This document shows, piece after piece, positions 26,590 through 33,343 of a DNA stretch of 64,000 nucleotides. The notes under the pieces were generated by a model. That model was given only the letters and a program-made list of their open reading frames with translations. It had not been told where the DNA came from and searched no databases. The DNA comes from JAGOEF01 sp964511665 (lineage in GTDB: Bacteria > Bacteroidota > Bacteroidia > Bacteroidales > ML635J-15), in contig CAZEHA010000014.1 of NCBI GenBank assembly GCA_964511665.1, forward strand, positions 5,242 through 69,241. Direction: 5' to 3'. Both the position numbers and the translations under genes were made by a program. How positions within the stretch are numbered: the first letter of the stretch is position 1; every line of letters starts with the position of its first letter.

Positions 26590-28342
26590 TGCCTACCATG
26601 GTTGCCGAAAGCAGAGAGGCTAGTGTTCCTCCCAACAAGGCTTTCATTCCGAATTTCGAAAGTTGTTTGCGTTGCCCCGGAGCCAAAGAACCTATCCCTC
26701 CTATTTGAATGCCGATAGAAGCAAAGTTGGCAAATCCGCATAGCATATAGGTGCTCATAATTATTGATTTTTCACTCGCAAAAGCACCGGCATCTTTAAG
26801 TTCGGCCAACGAAATATATCCAATAAACTCACTCATTATCAACTTCTCGCCAAGCAAGCGACCTGCCAACACAATATCTTCGCCGGCCACCCCTATCAGC
26901 CACATAATTGGGGCAAATGCATAACCCAAAATAAACTGCAACGACAAACCGGTGTATTGTCCGCCGGTAAATGCCGCAATAGCCGGATTCAGATGAGTGA
27001 TATCGCCAAGCTTGCCTACAATAAAATTGAACATGGCAATAAAAGCCACAAACACCAGCAGCATGGCAGCAACGTTGGCTGCCAGTTTAAGCCCTTCGGT
27101 AGTGCCATTGGCCATGGAATCGAGAAAATTACTACCCACTTTTTCTTTCGAAACCTCTACTTTTGTTGAAATTTCGTCGGTTTGCGGACAGAGTATTTTA
27201 CTTACCACCACGGCTCCCGGAGCTGCCATTACCGAAGCTGTAAGCAAATGTTTGGCAAAAATAAGGCGCATGGCCGGGTCGTCGCCACCCAAAAAACCGA
27301 TATAGGCAGCCAGCACACCTCCGGCTACTGTTGCCATCCCTCCAATCATTACCAGCAAAATCTCCGATTTATTCATTTTTTCGAGGTAAGCCTTTATCAT
27401 GAGAGGGCTCTCGGTTTGACCCAGAAAAATATTGCCCGCCACCGATAAACTTTCGGCGCCCGATATTTTCATGGCTTTAGTCATTACCCAGGCAAGTACC
27501 CAAACCACTTTTTGTATGACCCCTAAATAAAATAGCACCGATGTAAGTGCCGAGAAAAATATAATGGTAGGCAAAATCTGGAATGCGAAAATATAACCAT
27601 AGGTGCTTACGTCGAGCAAATCGCCGAGGAGAAAAGCAGCTCCTTCTCCCGAAAAATTGAGTATTTTTACAAATATTTTACCTGCAAATTCAAAAATAGC
27701 CTGAATAAACGGTACCTTGAGAACTCCTACCGCCAACACCGCCTGAGCAGCCAAACCAATTGACACTACCTTCCACGATATTTTCTTGCGGTTCGAACTG
27801 AATAACCAGGCAATGAAAATAAGTACCAGCATGCCCAGTAAACCCCGAAGTAACGACATCAGTGTAAACCCTTCTTTGTCGGCAATTTGAACATTTTGGC
27901 TACAGGCCTGCAACAGCAGCTGTTCTTGGTCGCCTTGCAGTATAATACTTCCATCCTTCGAAGTAGATATTTCGTACAATACCACTTCGGGTTGCACCAA
28001 AACACTATCGGCAGCAGGCGTCCAAACCATTGGCATGCCCTTTACAAAGAGCAATGGCACCAGGCCATGTTGGTTCTCGAAAATAAGGAGTGAGTCGGCT
28101 TTTGTGCTGCGTTGGGCAATATCGCCATACAGCATTAATTTGTTGCCGTTTACATGGTAATAGTGCCTTTGAGTCTGACCGCCTTTGGTAAGTTCTAACA
28201 TGTTGCCTGTGTCGAAATAATACCACACAGTATCGCTATTCTGTACCGAAAACCACCTTTCTCCGGCTGAAAAACTGTGATTATTTGCCATAGCAATAGC
28301 AGCTACCACTATCAGCATGAACACCGAAAATAATTTCTTCAT
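26576..28342 (-). CDS. Concentrative nucleoside transporter (NupC/CNT family) with exported N-terminal domain
   Basis: Cation-coupled nucleoside uptake permease of the inner membrane. Residues from about 162 onward are a normal CNT core (about 425 residues) with the signature GQTESPLMIKAYL and the SVAGNIFLG helix. Unusual is the N-terminus: a signal peptide (MKKLFSVFMLIVVAAIAMAN) and about 135 residues of soluble, strand-rich sequence (WYYFDTGNMLELTKGG, VLYEISTSKDGSIILQGDQE) that would be periplasmic. This may be a substrate-binding or regulatory domain. ATG at 28342. The downstream end overlaps the MORN lipoprotein gene; upstream, the bifunctional nuclease gene ends 10 bp away. Confidence 0.88.
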   Translation of the reverse strand: MKKLFSVFMLIVVAAIAMANNHSFSAGERWFSVQNSDTVWYYFDTGNMLELTKGGQTQRHYYHVNGNKLMLYGDIAQRSTKADSLLIFENQHGLVPLLFVKGMPMVWTPAADSVLVQPEVVLYEISTSKDGSIILQGDQEQLLLQACSQNVQIADKEGFTLMSLLRGLLGMLVLIFIAWLFSSNRKKISWKVVSIGLAAQAVLAVGVLKVPFIQAIFEFAGKIFVKILNFSGEGAAFLLGDLLDVSTYGYIFAFQILPTIIFFSALTSVLFYLGVIQKVVWVLAWVMTKAMKISGAESLSVAGNIFLGQTESPLMIKAYLEKMNKSEILLVMIGGMATVAGGVLAAYIGFLGGDDPAMRLIFAKHLLTASVMAAPGAVVVSKILCPQTDEISTKVEVSKEKVGSNFLDSMANGTTEGLKLAANVAAMLLVFVAFIAMFNFIVGKLGDITHLNPAIAAFTGGQYTGLSLQFILGYAFAPIMWLIGVAGEDIVLAGRLLGEKLIMSEFIGYISLAELKDAGAFASEKSIIMSTYMLCGFANFASIGIQIGGIGSLAPGQRKQLSKFGMKALLGGTLASLLSATMVGIILG

Positions 28343-28352
28343 CTTACATCAA

Positions 28353-28955
28353 TTAGGTATTGCGGCGTTTGTGTATTTCGTCACGAATTCTGCCTGCCAA
28401 CTCGTAGTTTTCATCGTTAACAGCATTTTTCAGCATGGCTTCTAACTCGCGCGACGACATTTCTGCAATATCGCGGGGTTTCATATCCTGTTCGTCGCTT
28501 TCGGCCGATTCTGTCACTTCGTGTTCTGTGGCTTCCTCCTCGGGTATATTCAACACGATACCTGCTTTTTCAACAATTTCGTCGGTTGTATAAATGGGGC
28601 ATTTAAAACGTAAGGCAAGGGCTACCGCATCGGAGGTGCGCGATTCGACCAACTCGATTTGTTCATTTCTAAGCATCACCAACTGCGAGTAAAATACACC
28701 TTCTTCAAGTTTGTAGATAATCACTTCTTTCATCTGCAGTTCGTAGCGTTGGGCAACATGCAAAAATAAATCGTGGGTTAACGGCCTGGCGGTAATAATG
28801 TCTTCGAGTTGAATGGCTATAGCCTGAGCTTCGAAACTACCAATAATAATGGGAATGCGTTGCTCGCTGTTATCAACCGAAAGAATCAGAGCATAGGCCC
28901 CTGCCTGTGTCTGACTATAAGACAATCCCAAAACCTGTAAGCGTACTTTCTTCAT
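28353..28955 (-). CDS. Bifunctional nuclease family protein (DUF151) with UVR motif
   Basis: A 200-residue protein. Residues 1-130 form the BFN/DUF151 domain (IPIIIGSFEAQAIAIQLE, LTHDLFLHVAQRY, SRTSDAVALALRFKCPIYT); relatives have DNase and RNase activity in plants and bacteria. A Glu-rich linker leads to a C-terminal UVR (UvrB/UvrC interaction) motif at about 167-198 (LEAMLKNAVNDENYELAGRI). This arrangement is usual in Bacteroidota. Probably cytoplasmic and tied to nucleic-acid turnover or repair. It is 10 bp upstream of the nucleoside transporter gene, so a shared nucleotide-salvage theme is possible. Confidence 0.88.
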   Translation of the reverse strand: MKKVRLQVLGLSYSQTQAGAYALILSVDNSEQRIPIIIGSFEAQAIAIQLEDIITARPLTHDLFLHVAQRYELQMKEVIIYKLEEGVFYSQLVMLRNEQIELVESRTSDAVALALRFKCPIYTTDEIVEKAGIVLNIPEEEATEHEVTESAESDEQDMKPRDIAEMSSRELEAMLKNAVNDENYELAGRIRDEIHKRRNT

Positions 28956-29075
28956 CTTTCAGCAATAGGTGTGTGGCAAATATACAAATTGATTTTGTAA
29001 AAATGCCATTCGTGCCAAATAATGGACTGGCGTTTTTTTTTTGAAAAACACAACTGTAAAATAAGCACTTATGCT

Positions 29076-29768
29076 TTAGTCTTTTACAAATACCTGCCTG
29101 ACATGCGATTGCCATATTGCATGTATTTCGGCACCTGCTTCGGTGGCCTGCTGCACCGGGTTCGAGTAATTGCGCCTCACATATACGGTATTGAGCCCCG
29201 GCGTTAGTGTAAGGGTGCGATCGGCAGCAAACAACACCTGCACAGCCAGCAAATTGCTTTGCGAATAGGTTTGCAAATCGGTGCCAAGCGAACTGTGAAT
29301 AAATGCATTGACCACTTCGTTGGCACGAATTGAATCGCCGGTAAACGGCAAGGCATATACATGTCCCCGAACCAGAGTGTCGAGTGTTTCGGGTAAATCG
29401 ACCGGATGCAAAACAGCCGTATTTACGAAAAAGTTGCTATCGAGATCCATATAGGTAAACTCTCCCTCGGCCACAAGCCCCGGATAACTTATTTCGTAGT
29501 AGGCCAACAAGGGTTTAAATGTAAGGTAATCGTCGTTGAACTTCACGTAAGCATGCCCTGCCAGCTGCAAGAGTGTGCCGGTGATGCTGCCGAACCGGAA
29601 CGATGCTCGTGCATAGGTGATATCTTGGTCGGAATTGTAGAATAATTCGTAGTATGCGTAAATTCTGTCTTGATTCACATCGTCGGAGTTTTCGCGTTCA
29701 CAACCTGATAAAGAAATCAGTATTGCAGCGATGGTAAGCAGAATCGAAATAAGAACAAATTTTTTCAT
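29076..29768 (-). CDS. Lipoprotein of unknown function
   Basis: A 230-residue lipoprotein with signal peptide ending LSGC (Cys23). The mature part is beta-rich without cysteines and with regularly spaced strands (YAYYELFYNSDQDITYARAS, VKFNDDYLTFKPLLAYYEIS, LTLTPGLNTVYVRRNYSNP). No family recognised. It overlaps the prmC end by 4 bp (29765-29768), so the two genes are translationally coupled although no functional link is evident. The 120-bp gap downstream (28956-29075) shows no gene and only a T-rich run near 29030. Confidence 0.7.
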   Translation of the reverse strand: MKKFVLISILLTIAAILISLSGCERENSDDVNQDRIYAYYELFYNSDQDITYARASFRFGSITGTLLQLAGHAYVKFNDDYLTFKPLLAYYEISYPGLVAEGEFTYMDLDSNFFVNTAVLHPVDLPETLDTLVRGHVYALPFTGDSIRANEVVNAFIHSSLGTDLQTYSQSNLLAVQVLFAADRTLTLTPGLNTVYVRRNYSNPVQQATEAGAEIHAIWQSHVRQVFVKD

Positions 29769-30628
29769 TTTTGGGGCATATTGGTTACTTTTACAAATCT
29801 ACATTTTTTATTGATGTCGTTATAAAACGAAACGTCGGAAAAGCCATATTTTTGAATAAGTGCTGCCATTTCGCTGCCTTTGCTCTCGTTTATTTCGAGA
29901 TACAAACTGAATTGATTACTGCTTTGCCTTATCGCATAGTTCAAAATGGCTTCGTAAAAACACAGGCTGTTGTTGTCGTGAACAAACAGTGCCCGATGTG
30001 GTTCGAATTCAAGCACATTCCTATGCATACGAGCCGCTTCCGACTGCAACACATAAGGGGGGTTGCTCACAATAACATCGAAAGGGCCTCCTTCTAATTC
30101 GGGCAATGGCTCAAGAACATCGGCCTGCACCCAGTTCACCCGAACGCCATTGGCCACGGCGTTTTCGGCTGCAGTTTGCAATGCTTGGGGCGACACATCG
30201 ATTGCGGTAACACAGCTCGTGTTTAAATGCTTAGCCAAACTTAGCGCAATGCAACCCGAGCCGGTACACATGTCGAGAATACGTAAACCTGTCCGGTGTG
30301 CCTGATCGGCAATAATGGTTTGCACCATTTCTTCGGTTTCGGGTCGTGGTATTAATACCGATTTGTTCACCTGTATATTCAAATCACAAAACAACGTGTA
30401 TCCCAGCACATACTGCAAGGGTTCTGCCTGCATCAGCCTGTTCAGCATTTTGTTGAGACAGCTTTCGTGGGTAGCCAATGCTTCACTATCGTAGTGCAAA
30501 TGCAGATGCAGCAAATCGTAACCGGTGCAATGCATCAATACATTCCGGGCCAAACTTTCCGATTCAGGTTCATCGTACAAAGCACACAGCTGGGCTGCCA
30601 TATGCTGTTGCCACCAACGCAAGGTCAT
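29765..30628 (-). CDS. prmC: Peptide chain release factor N5-glutamine methyltransferase
   Basis: Methylates the GGQ glutamine of release factors RF1/RF2. 287 residues. The N-terminal helical domain is followed by the SAM-binding fold: ILDMCTGSGCIALSLAK (117-133) is motif I, and NPPY at 189-192 is the catalytic motif that binds the glutamine side chain. The upstream LIPRPETEEMV (92-102) is also conserved in this family. ATG at 30628. No release factor gene is adjacent; the repeat element at 30680 lies just upstream. Confidence 0.94.
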   Translation of the reverse strand: MTLRWWQQHMAAQLCALYDEPESESLARNVLMHCTGYDLLHLHLHYDSEALATHESCLNKMLNRLMQAEPLQYVLGYTLFCDLNIQVNKSVLIPRPETEEMVQTIIADQAHRTGLRILDMCTGSGCIALSLAKHLNTSCVTAIDVSPQALQTAAENAVANGVRVNWVQADVLEPLPELEGGPFDVIVSNPPYVLQSEAARMHRNVLEFEPHRALFVHDNNSLCFYEAILNYAIRQSSNQFSLYLEINESKGSEMAALIQKYGFSDVSFYNDINKKCRFVKVTNMPQK

Positions 30629-30679
30629 TTACTTAGCAAATTAACAGTTGTTGCAAATGTAAGGTATATTTTGAAAGGA

Positions 30680-30748
30680 GAGTCGCGATAAAGGTGACGC
30701 GATGAACAGAGACGCGATGAACAGAGACGCGATAAATCGCGTCTCTAC
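30680..30748 (+). repeat. Palindromic repeat cluster, left flank of the T9SS cassette
   Basis: Direct iterations of a GACGCGATGAACAGA unit (from 30695) end in a full palindrome with core GACGCGATAAATCGCGTC. The last 33 bp (30716-30748) recur in the same orientation at 33151-33183 with a single difference. The same core makes up the array at 43027. Non-coding; the open frame on the minus strand here only reflects the repetition. Confidence 0.85.
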
Positions 30749-30830
30749 GGGGATACATGGATTTTGATTTGAAAAACGGCGCTGGGGCTTGGGAGATGTG
30801 AGAATTTTGTATCTTGCACTATAAAATCTG

Positions 30831-31475
30831 ATGAAAATGAAAACCATCGCAATAATTTTGCTTTTATTGGCTCAGCATTATTTTTCGCTGGGCGAAACCC
30901 GTTTGGCCAATCAAACACTGAGCGATATTCTTAGCCAATTCGAAATGGATGAATTGGAAACAAAAGGAATTGAAGTATTGCAGGAATATTATGTTTTTTA
31001 TGCTTCTTTAATTGCCGACACAGCCATTGATATGCAGCAGTTGGACAGCCTAAATATTGACATACTTAAAGATTTTGAAAGTTCGGGGGGGCTAGCCGGC
31101 ACCCGCGCCACCGCCCTGCTAATGCTGAATGGGGCAAGCGATTACCGGGAGCCGGTGTATTTACCGGAAGAAGATCCCAATCAACGCAATGCCTGGTTGA
31201 ACAAGTCGGGTACTAATTCGGTGAATAATTTTAAGATTTATCCCAATCCTGCAGGTGATTATTTTTATGTAGAATATCAGCTCGAAGGCGAAGATGCCCA
31301 ATTGCTTCTTGTGATTACCGATGTGCTTGGTAAGACTGTGTTTACAAAGGAATTGAAGCATTTACAGGATGTTGTAATTGTAAGAACCGACGGGTCTATT
31401 GAAGGGCAATATCATGTAAGCTTGCTATATGACAAATCGCTTGCCGGAAGCAGTCCGATTAGCATTAAACGATAG
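30831..31475 (+). CDS. Small T9SS cargo-like protein
   Basis: A 214-residue protein with signal peptide (MKTIAIILLLLAQHYFSLGE; ATG 30831 or 30837) and a C-terminal T9SS type A sorting domain beginning FKIYPNPAGDYFYVEY at about 135. The middle part (ILSQFEMDELETKGIEVLQE ... ALLMLNGASDYREPVYLPEE) resembles the region just before the sorting domain in very large Bacteroidota surface proteins. It therefore looks like a cargo reduced to signal, linker and sorting domain, probably a remnant or a small independent cargo. It shares the repeat-flanked segment with the next gene. Function unknown. Confidence 0.7.
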   Translation: MKMKTIAIILLLLAQHYFSLGETRLANQTLSDILSQFEMDELETKGIEVLQEYYVFYASLIADTAIDMQQLDSLNIDILKDFESSGGLAGTRATALLMLNGASDYREPVYLPEEDPNQRNAWLNKSGTNSVNNFKIYPNPAGDYFYVEYQLEGEDAQLLLVITDVLGKTVFTKELKHLQDVVIVRTDGSIEGQYHVSLLYDKSLAGSSPISIKR

Positions 31476-31490
31476 AGATATTATTAACAT

Positions 31491-31519
31491 GGGCGGTATA
31501 TAAGCTTTTTATACTGCCC
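31491..31519 (+). terminator. Hairpin between the two T9SS genes
   Basis: GGGCGGTATA (31491-31500) pairs with TATACTGCCC (31510-31519) with one G-U pair and a 9-base loop. The T-run lies inside the loop and not after the stem, so this may be an attenuator or mRNA-stability hairpin and not a classic terminator. It ends 14 bp before the ATG at 31534. Confidence 0.45.
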
Positions 31520-31533
31520 TAAACTTTCGAAAA

Positions 31534-33114
31534 ATGAAAAAGTTTATAGGAATATTATTGATAATAATTTTTCCAATGTTATTGATTGCTCAAGAACGGT
31601 TTTACAATCTCTACAATGGAATTATGCTTTATTATTCAACAGAAATTACAAGTGGATATTTAATTGTCGGTTTAGATACCACGATTTATACTACTGGAAT
31701 TGATGGAACAATAATATTTGATTCAATAGATTATTATGGAAATTTCTTGGGGTCAAAAAAATACTTTAACGATACAATAGCTTCGTTTTCAACTTATACA
31801 AAACTGAATCATTCTTCGAATTCTGAATTAAGTTTGGTAAGTGGTTGTTACAAAAAATATTCAAAGGATTATTACTTATTTCCTTTATTGGCTTTTTTTG
31901 ACAATATGCAAGAAATTGATTCAATAAAGGATTTTAGGAATAGCTTTGGTGGAAAATCAGCCAGAATATTCGCTCATTATAAATTGGGGACAAAATATTA
32001 TTTAATTGGTGATGTACAATATTCGCTGGAAGCTAATGTTCGTACTTTTTTTGGTGTTTACGACCCATCGGATGGTTCGTTTTCGTACAAGGACTATACA
32101 CGCCCTAATAATTGTGTAATGACCCCCTACCAACTACACCCTGCACACGATGGGGGCTATATTATCAGCACCGAGCAGGATATGACCTATTTGTACCCCA
32201 AAAAGGTAAAAGCCTGTCTGGTAAAAATTGATGCGGAGGGGAATGAGCAATGGCGCTATGTGATAGGACCCGATTCAATTGCCACTTACCGTCCGCGTGT
32301 GTTTGATGCGCCCGATGGCAATTATTATGTGGTGTGGACCGATCCATATTTTATTACAACATTGAATATGCAGCCAAGCAGCAACAGCACTATAAGAATA
32401 GCCAAACTTATTGATAATGGCAGCTCATGCGAATTGCTTAACAATACAGATTTATGGTACGATTTGGGAAATTTTGAGAGATTCCCTTATGTAATACGCG
32501 ATTCGTATCAGGACTCGGTTGGTAATATGTTTTTGCTGATACAATGCGAATACATCAGTGCTTTGGTAAAAATTTTTCCCAACGGCCGGGGTGCATGGTT
32601 GCGCAGCTACCGGGTGTTTCCCGAAAATAATCCTACCTACAGTGTTACCAGTTTGTATGGTATGAGCCGCACCAGCGACGGAGGTTTTATGCTTACGGGC
32701 GAGTTCCGCAGCGACCCGGGGGCGATGTTTCCCAATGGAATATACAGTGCGCTGGCTATAAAAGTGGACTCGTGCGGCTGCCTCGATGCCGAAGGCTGCA
32801 ACCCGCACTGCGGCGACAGCTACCTGCCGCAGTATATTCGTATGCCACAGTCCGAAGTGTATCCGAACCCGGCGGTTGACGAAATTCGCATTGTATTGCC
32901 CGATGGGAATGGGTCGGCGGGGTATAATGTTAAAATCTATTCGACCTCGGGGCAGTTGTTGATGGAAGAAAACTGTTTGGGCTCGGATTGCAAATCCGAG
33001 CGAGCCGGGGAGTTTAGTGTAAACATATCGGAATTGCCCAACGGGCACTACAGGGTGCTGGTGTCGGGTGGAGGAAAGGTTTATGGATCTGGGTTTGTGA
33101 AGGTGGGGAGGTGA
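31534..33114 (+). CDS. T9SS-secreted surface protein of mosaic composition
   Basis: A 526-residue protein with signal peptide (MKKFIGILLIIIFPMLLIAQ) and a T9SS type A sorting domain from about YPNPAVDEIRIVLPDG (near 445). The body has repeated strand motifs with Asp/Gly (DAPDGNYYVVWTD, TSDGGFMLTGEF) as in propeller-forming T9SS cargoes. The first 540 bases are strongly AT-rich, whereas from about 32090 the gene is GC-richer like its surroundings, so it looks mosaic. Within the sorting domain a 21-bp palindrome (32981-33001) inserts residues around GSDCKSERAGE where homologous domains usually have none. The stop TGA (33112-33114) sits at the start of a 7-bp tandem repeat (GATGGCT). Surface-exposed or secreted; ligand unknown. 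Confidence 0.82.
   Translation: MKKFIGILLIIIFPMLLIAQERFYNLYNGIMLYYSTEITSGYLIVGLDTTIYTTGIDGTIIFDSIDYYGNFLGSKKYFNDTIASFSTYTKLNHSSNSELSLVSGCYKKYSKDYYLFPLLAFFDNMQEIDSIKDFRNSFGGKSARIFAHYKLGTKYYLIGDVQYSLEANVRTFFGVYDPSDGSFSYKDYTRPNNCVMTPYQLHPAHDGGYIISTEQDMTYLYPKKVKACLVKIDAEGNEQWRYVIGPDSIATYRPRVFDAPDGNYYVVWTDPYFITTLNMQPSSNSTIRIAKLIDNGSSCELLNNTDLWYDLGNFERFPYVIRDSYQDSVGNMFLLIQCEYISALVKIFPNGRGAWLRSYRVFPENNPTYSVTSLYGMSRTSDGGFMLTGEFRSDPGAMFPNGIYSALAIKVDSCGCLDAEGCNPHCGDSYLPQYIRMPQSEVYPNPAVDEIRIVLPDGNGSAGYNVKIYSTSGQLLMEENCLGSDCKSERAGEFSVNISELPNGHYRVLVSGGGKVYGSGFVKVGR
32981..33001. repeat. Palindromic repeat inside the T9SS sorting domain coding region
   Basis: GCTCGGATT (32981-32989), 3-base centre, AATCCGAGC (32993-33001): perfect 9-bp arms. 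It is in frame and codes for part of GSDCKSERAG, a cysteine-containing loop that looks inserted between two strands of the sorting domain. It looks like a dispersed palindromic element that settled in a gene without breaking it. Confidence 0.65.
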
Positions 33115-33150
33115 TGGCTGATGGCTGATGGCAAATGTCAAATGTTTTGG

Positions 33151-33183
33151 ATGAACAGAGACGCGATAAATCGCATCTCTACG
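33151..33183 (+). repeat. Palindromic repeat, right flank of the T9SS cassette
   Basis: 33-bp copy of the element at 30716-30748 in the same orientation with 32 of 33 bases identical (A at 33175 in place of G, which breaks one stem pair). Immediately left of it is a 7-bp tandem repeat (GATGGCT, 33113-33132). Confidence 0.85.
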
Positions 33184-33222
33184 AGATTTCTTTTCACATT
33201 TGACTTTTGGGTCAAAACACAT

Positions 33223-33262
33223 GTAACGCGATGTGTACCTTCCCGACCGGGATGTGTGTTAC
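33223..33262. repeat. Imperfect palindrome upstream of glgP
   Basis: GTAAC (33223-33227) pairs with GTTAC (33258-33262), and in the centre CCCG-AC-CGGG (33242-33251) forms a second stem. The element ATGTGT occurs on both sides (33231, 33252). A second repeat type, clearly distinct from the GACGCGAT family apart from a shared ACGCGAT word. Confidence 0.5.
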
Positions 33263-33343
33263 TAAAATGTTCACATACAAAATGTTTTGTATTATCTGAT
33301 TATTTCGCATTTTTATCTAACTTTACCTGCAAAACCATAAACC

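Noticed and set aside
30641..30847. 68-codon minus-strand frame with FIASLFIASLFIAS repetition
   Set aside because: The repetition simply reflects the GACGCGATGAACAGA DNA repeat; there is no signal or family support.
32452..33222. 256-codon frame antisense to the T9SS gene
   Set aside because: Composition is not protein-like and it runs through the palindromic repeat; the plus-strand frame has a signal peptide and sorting domain.
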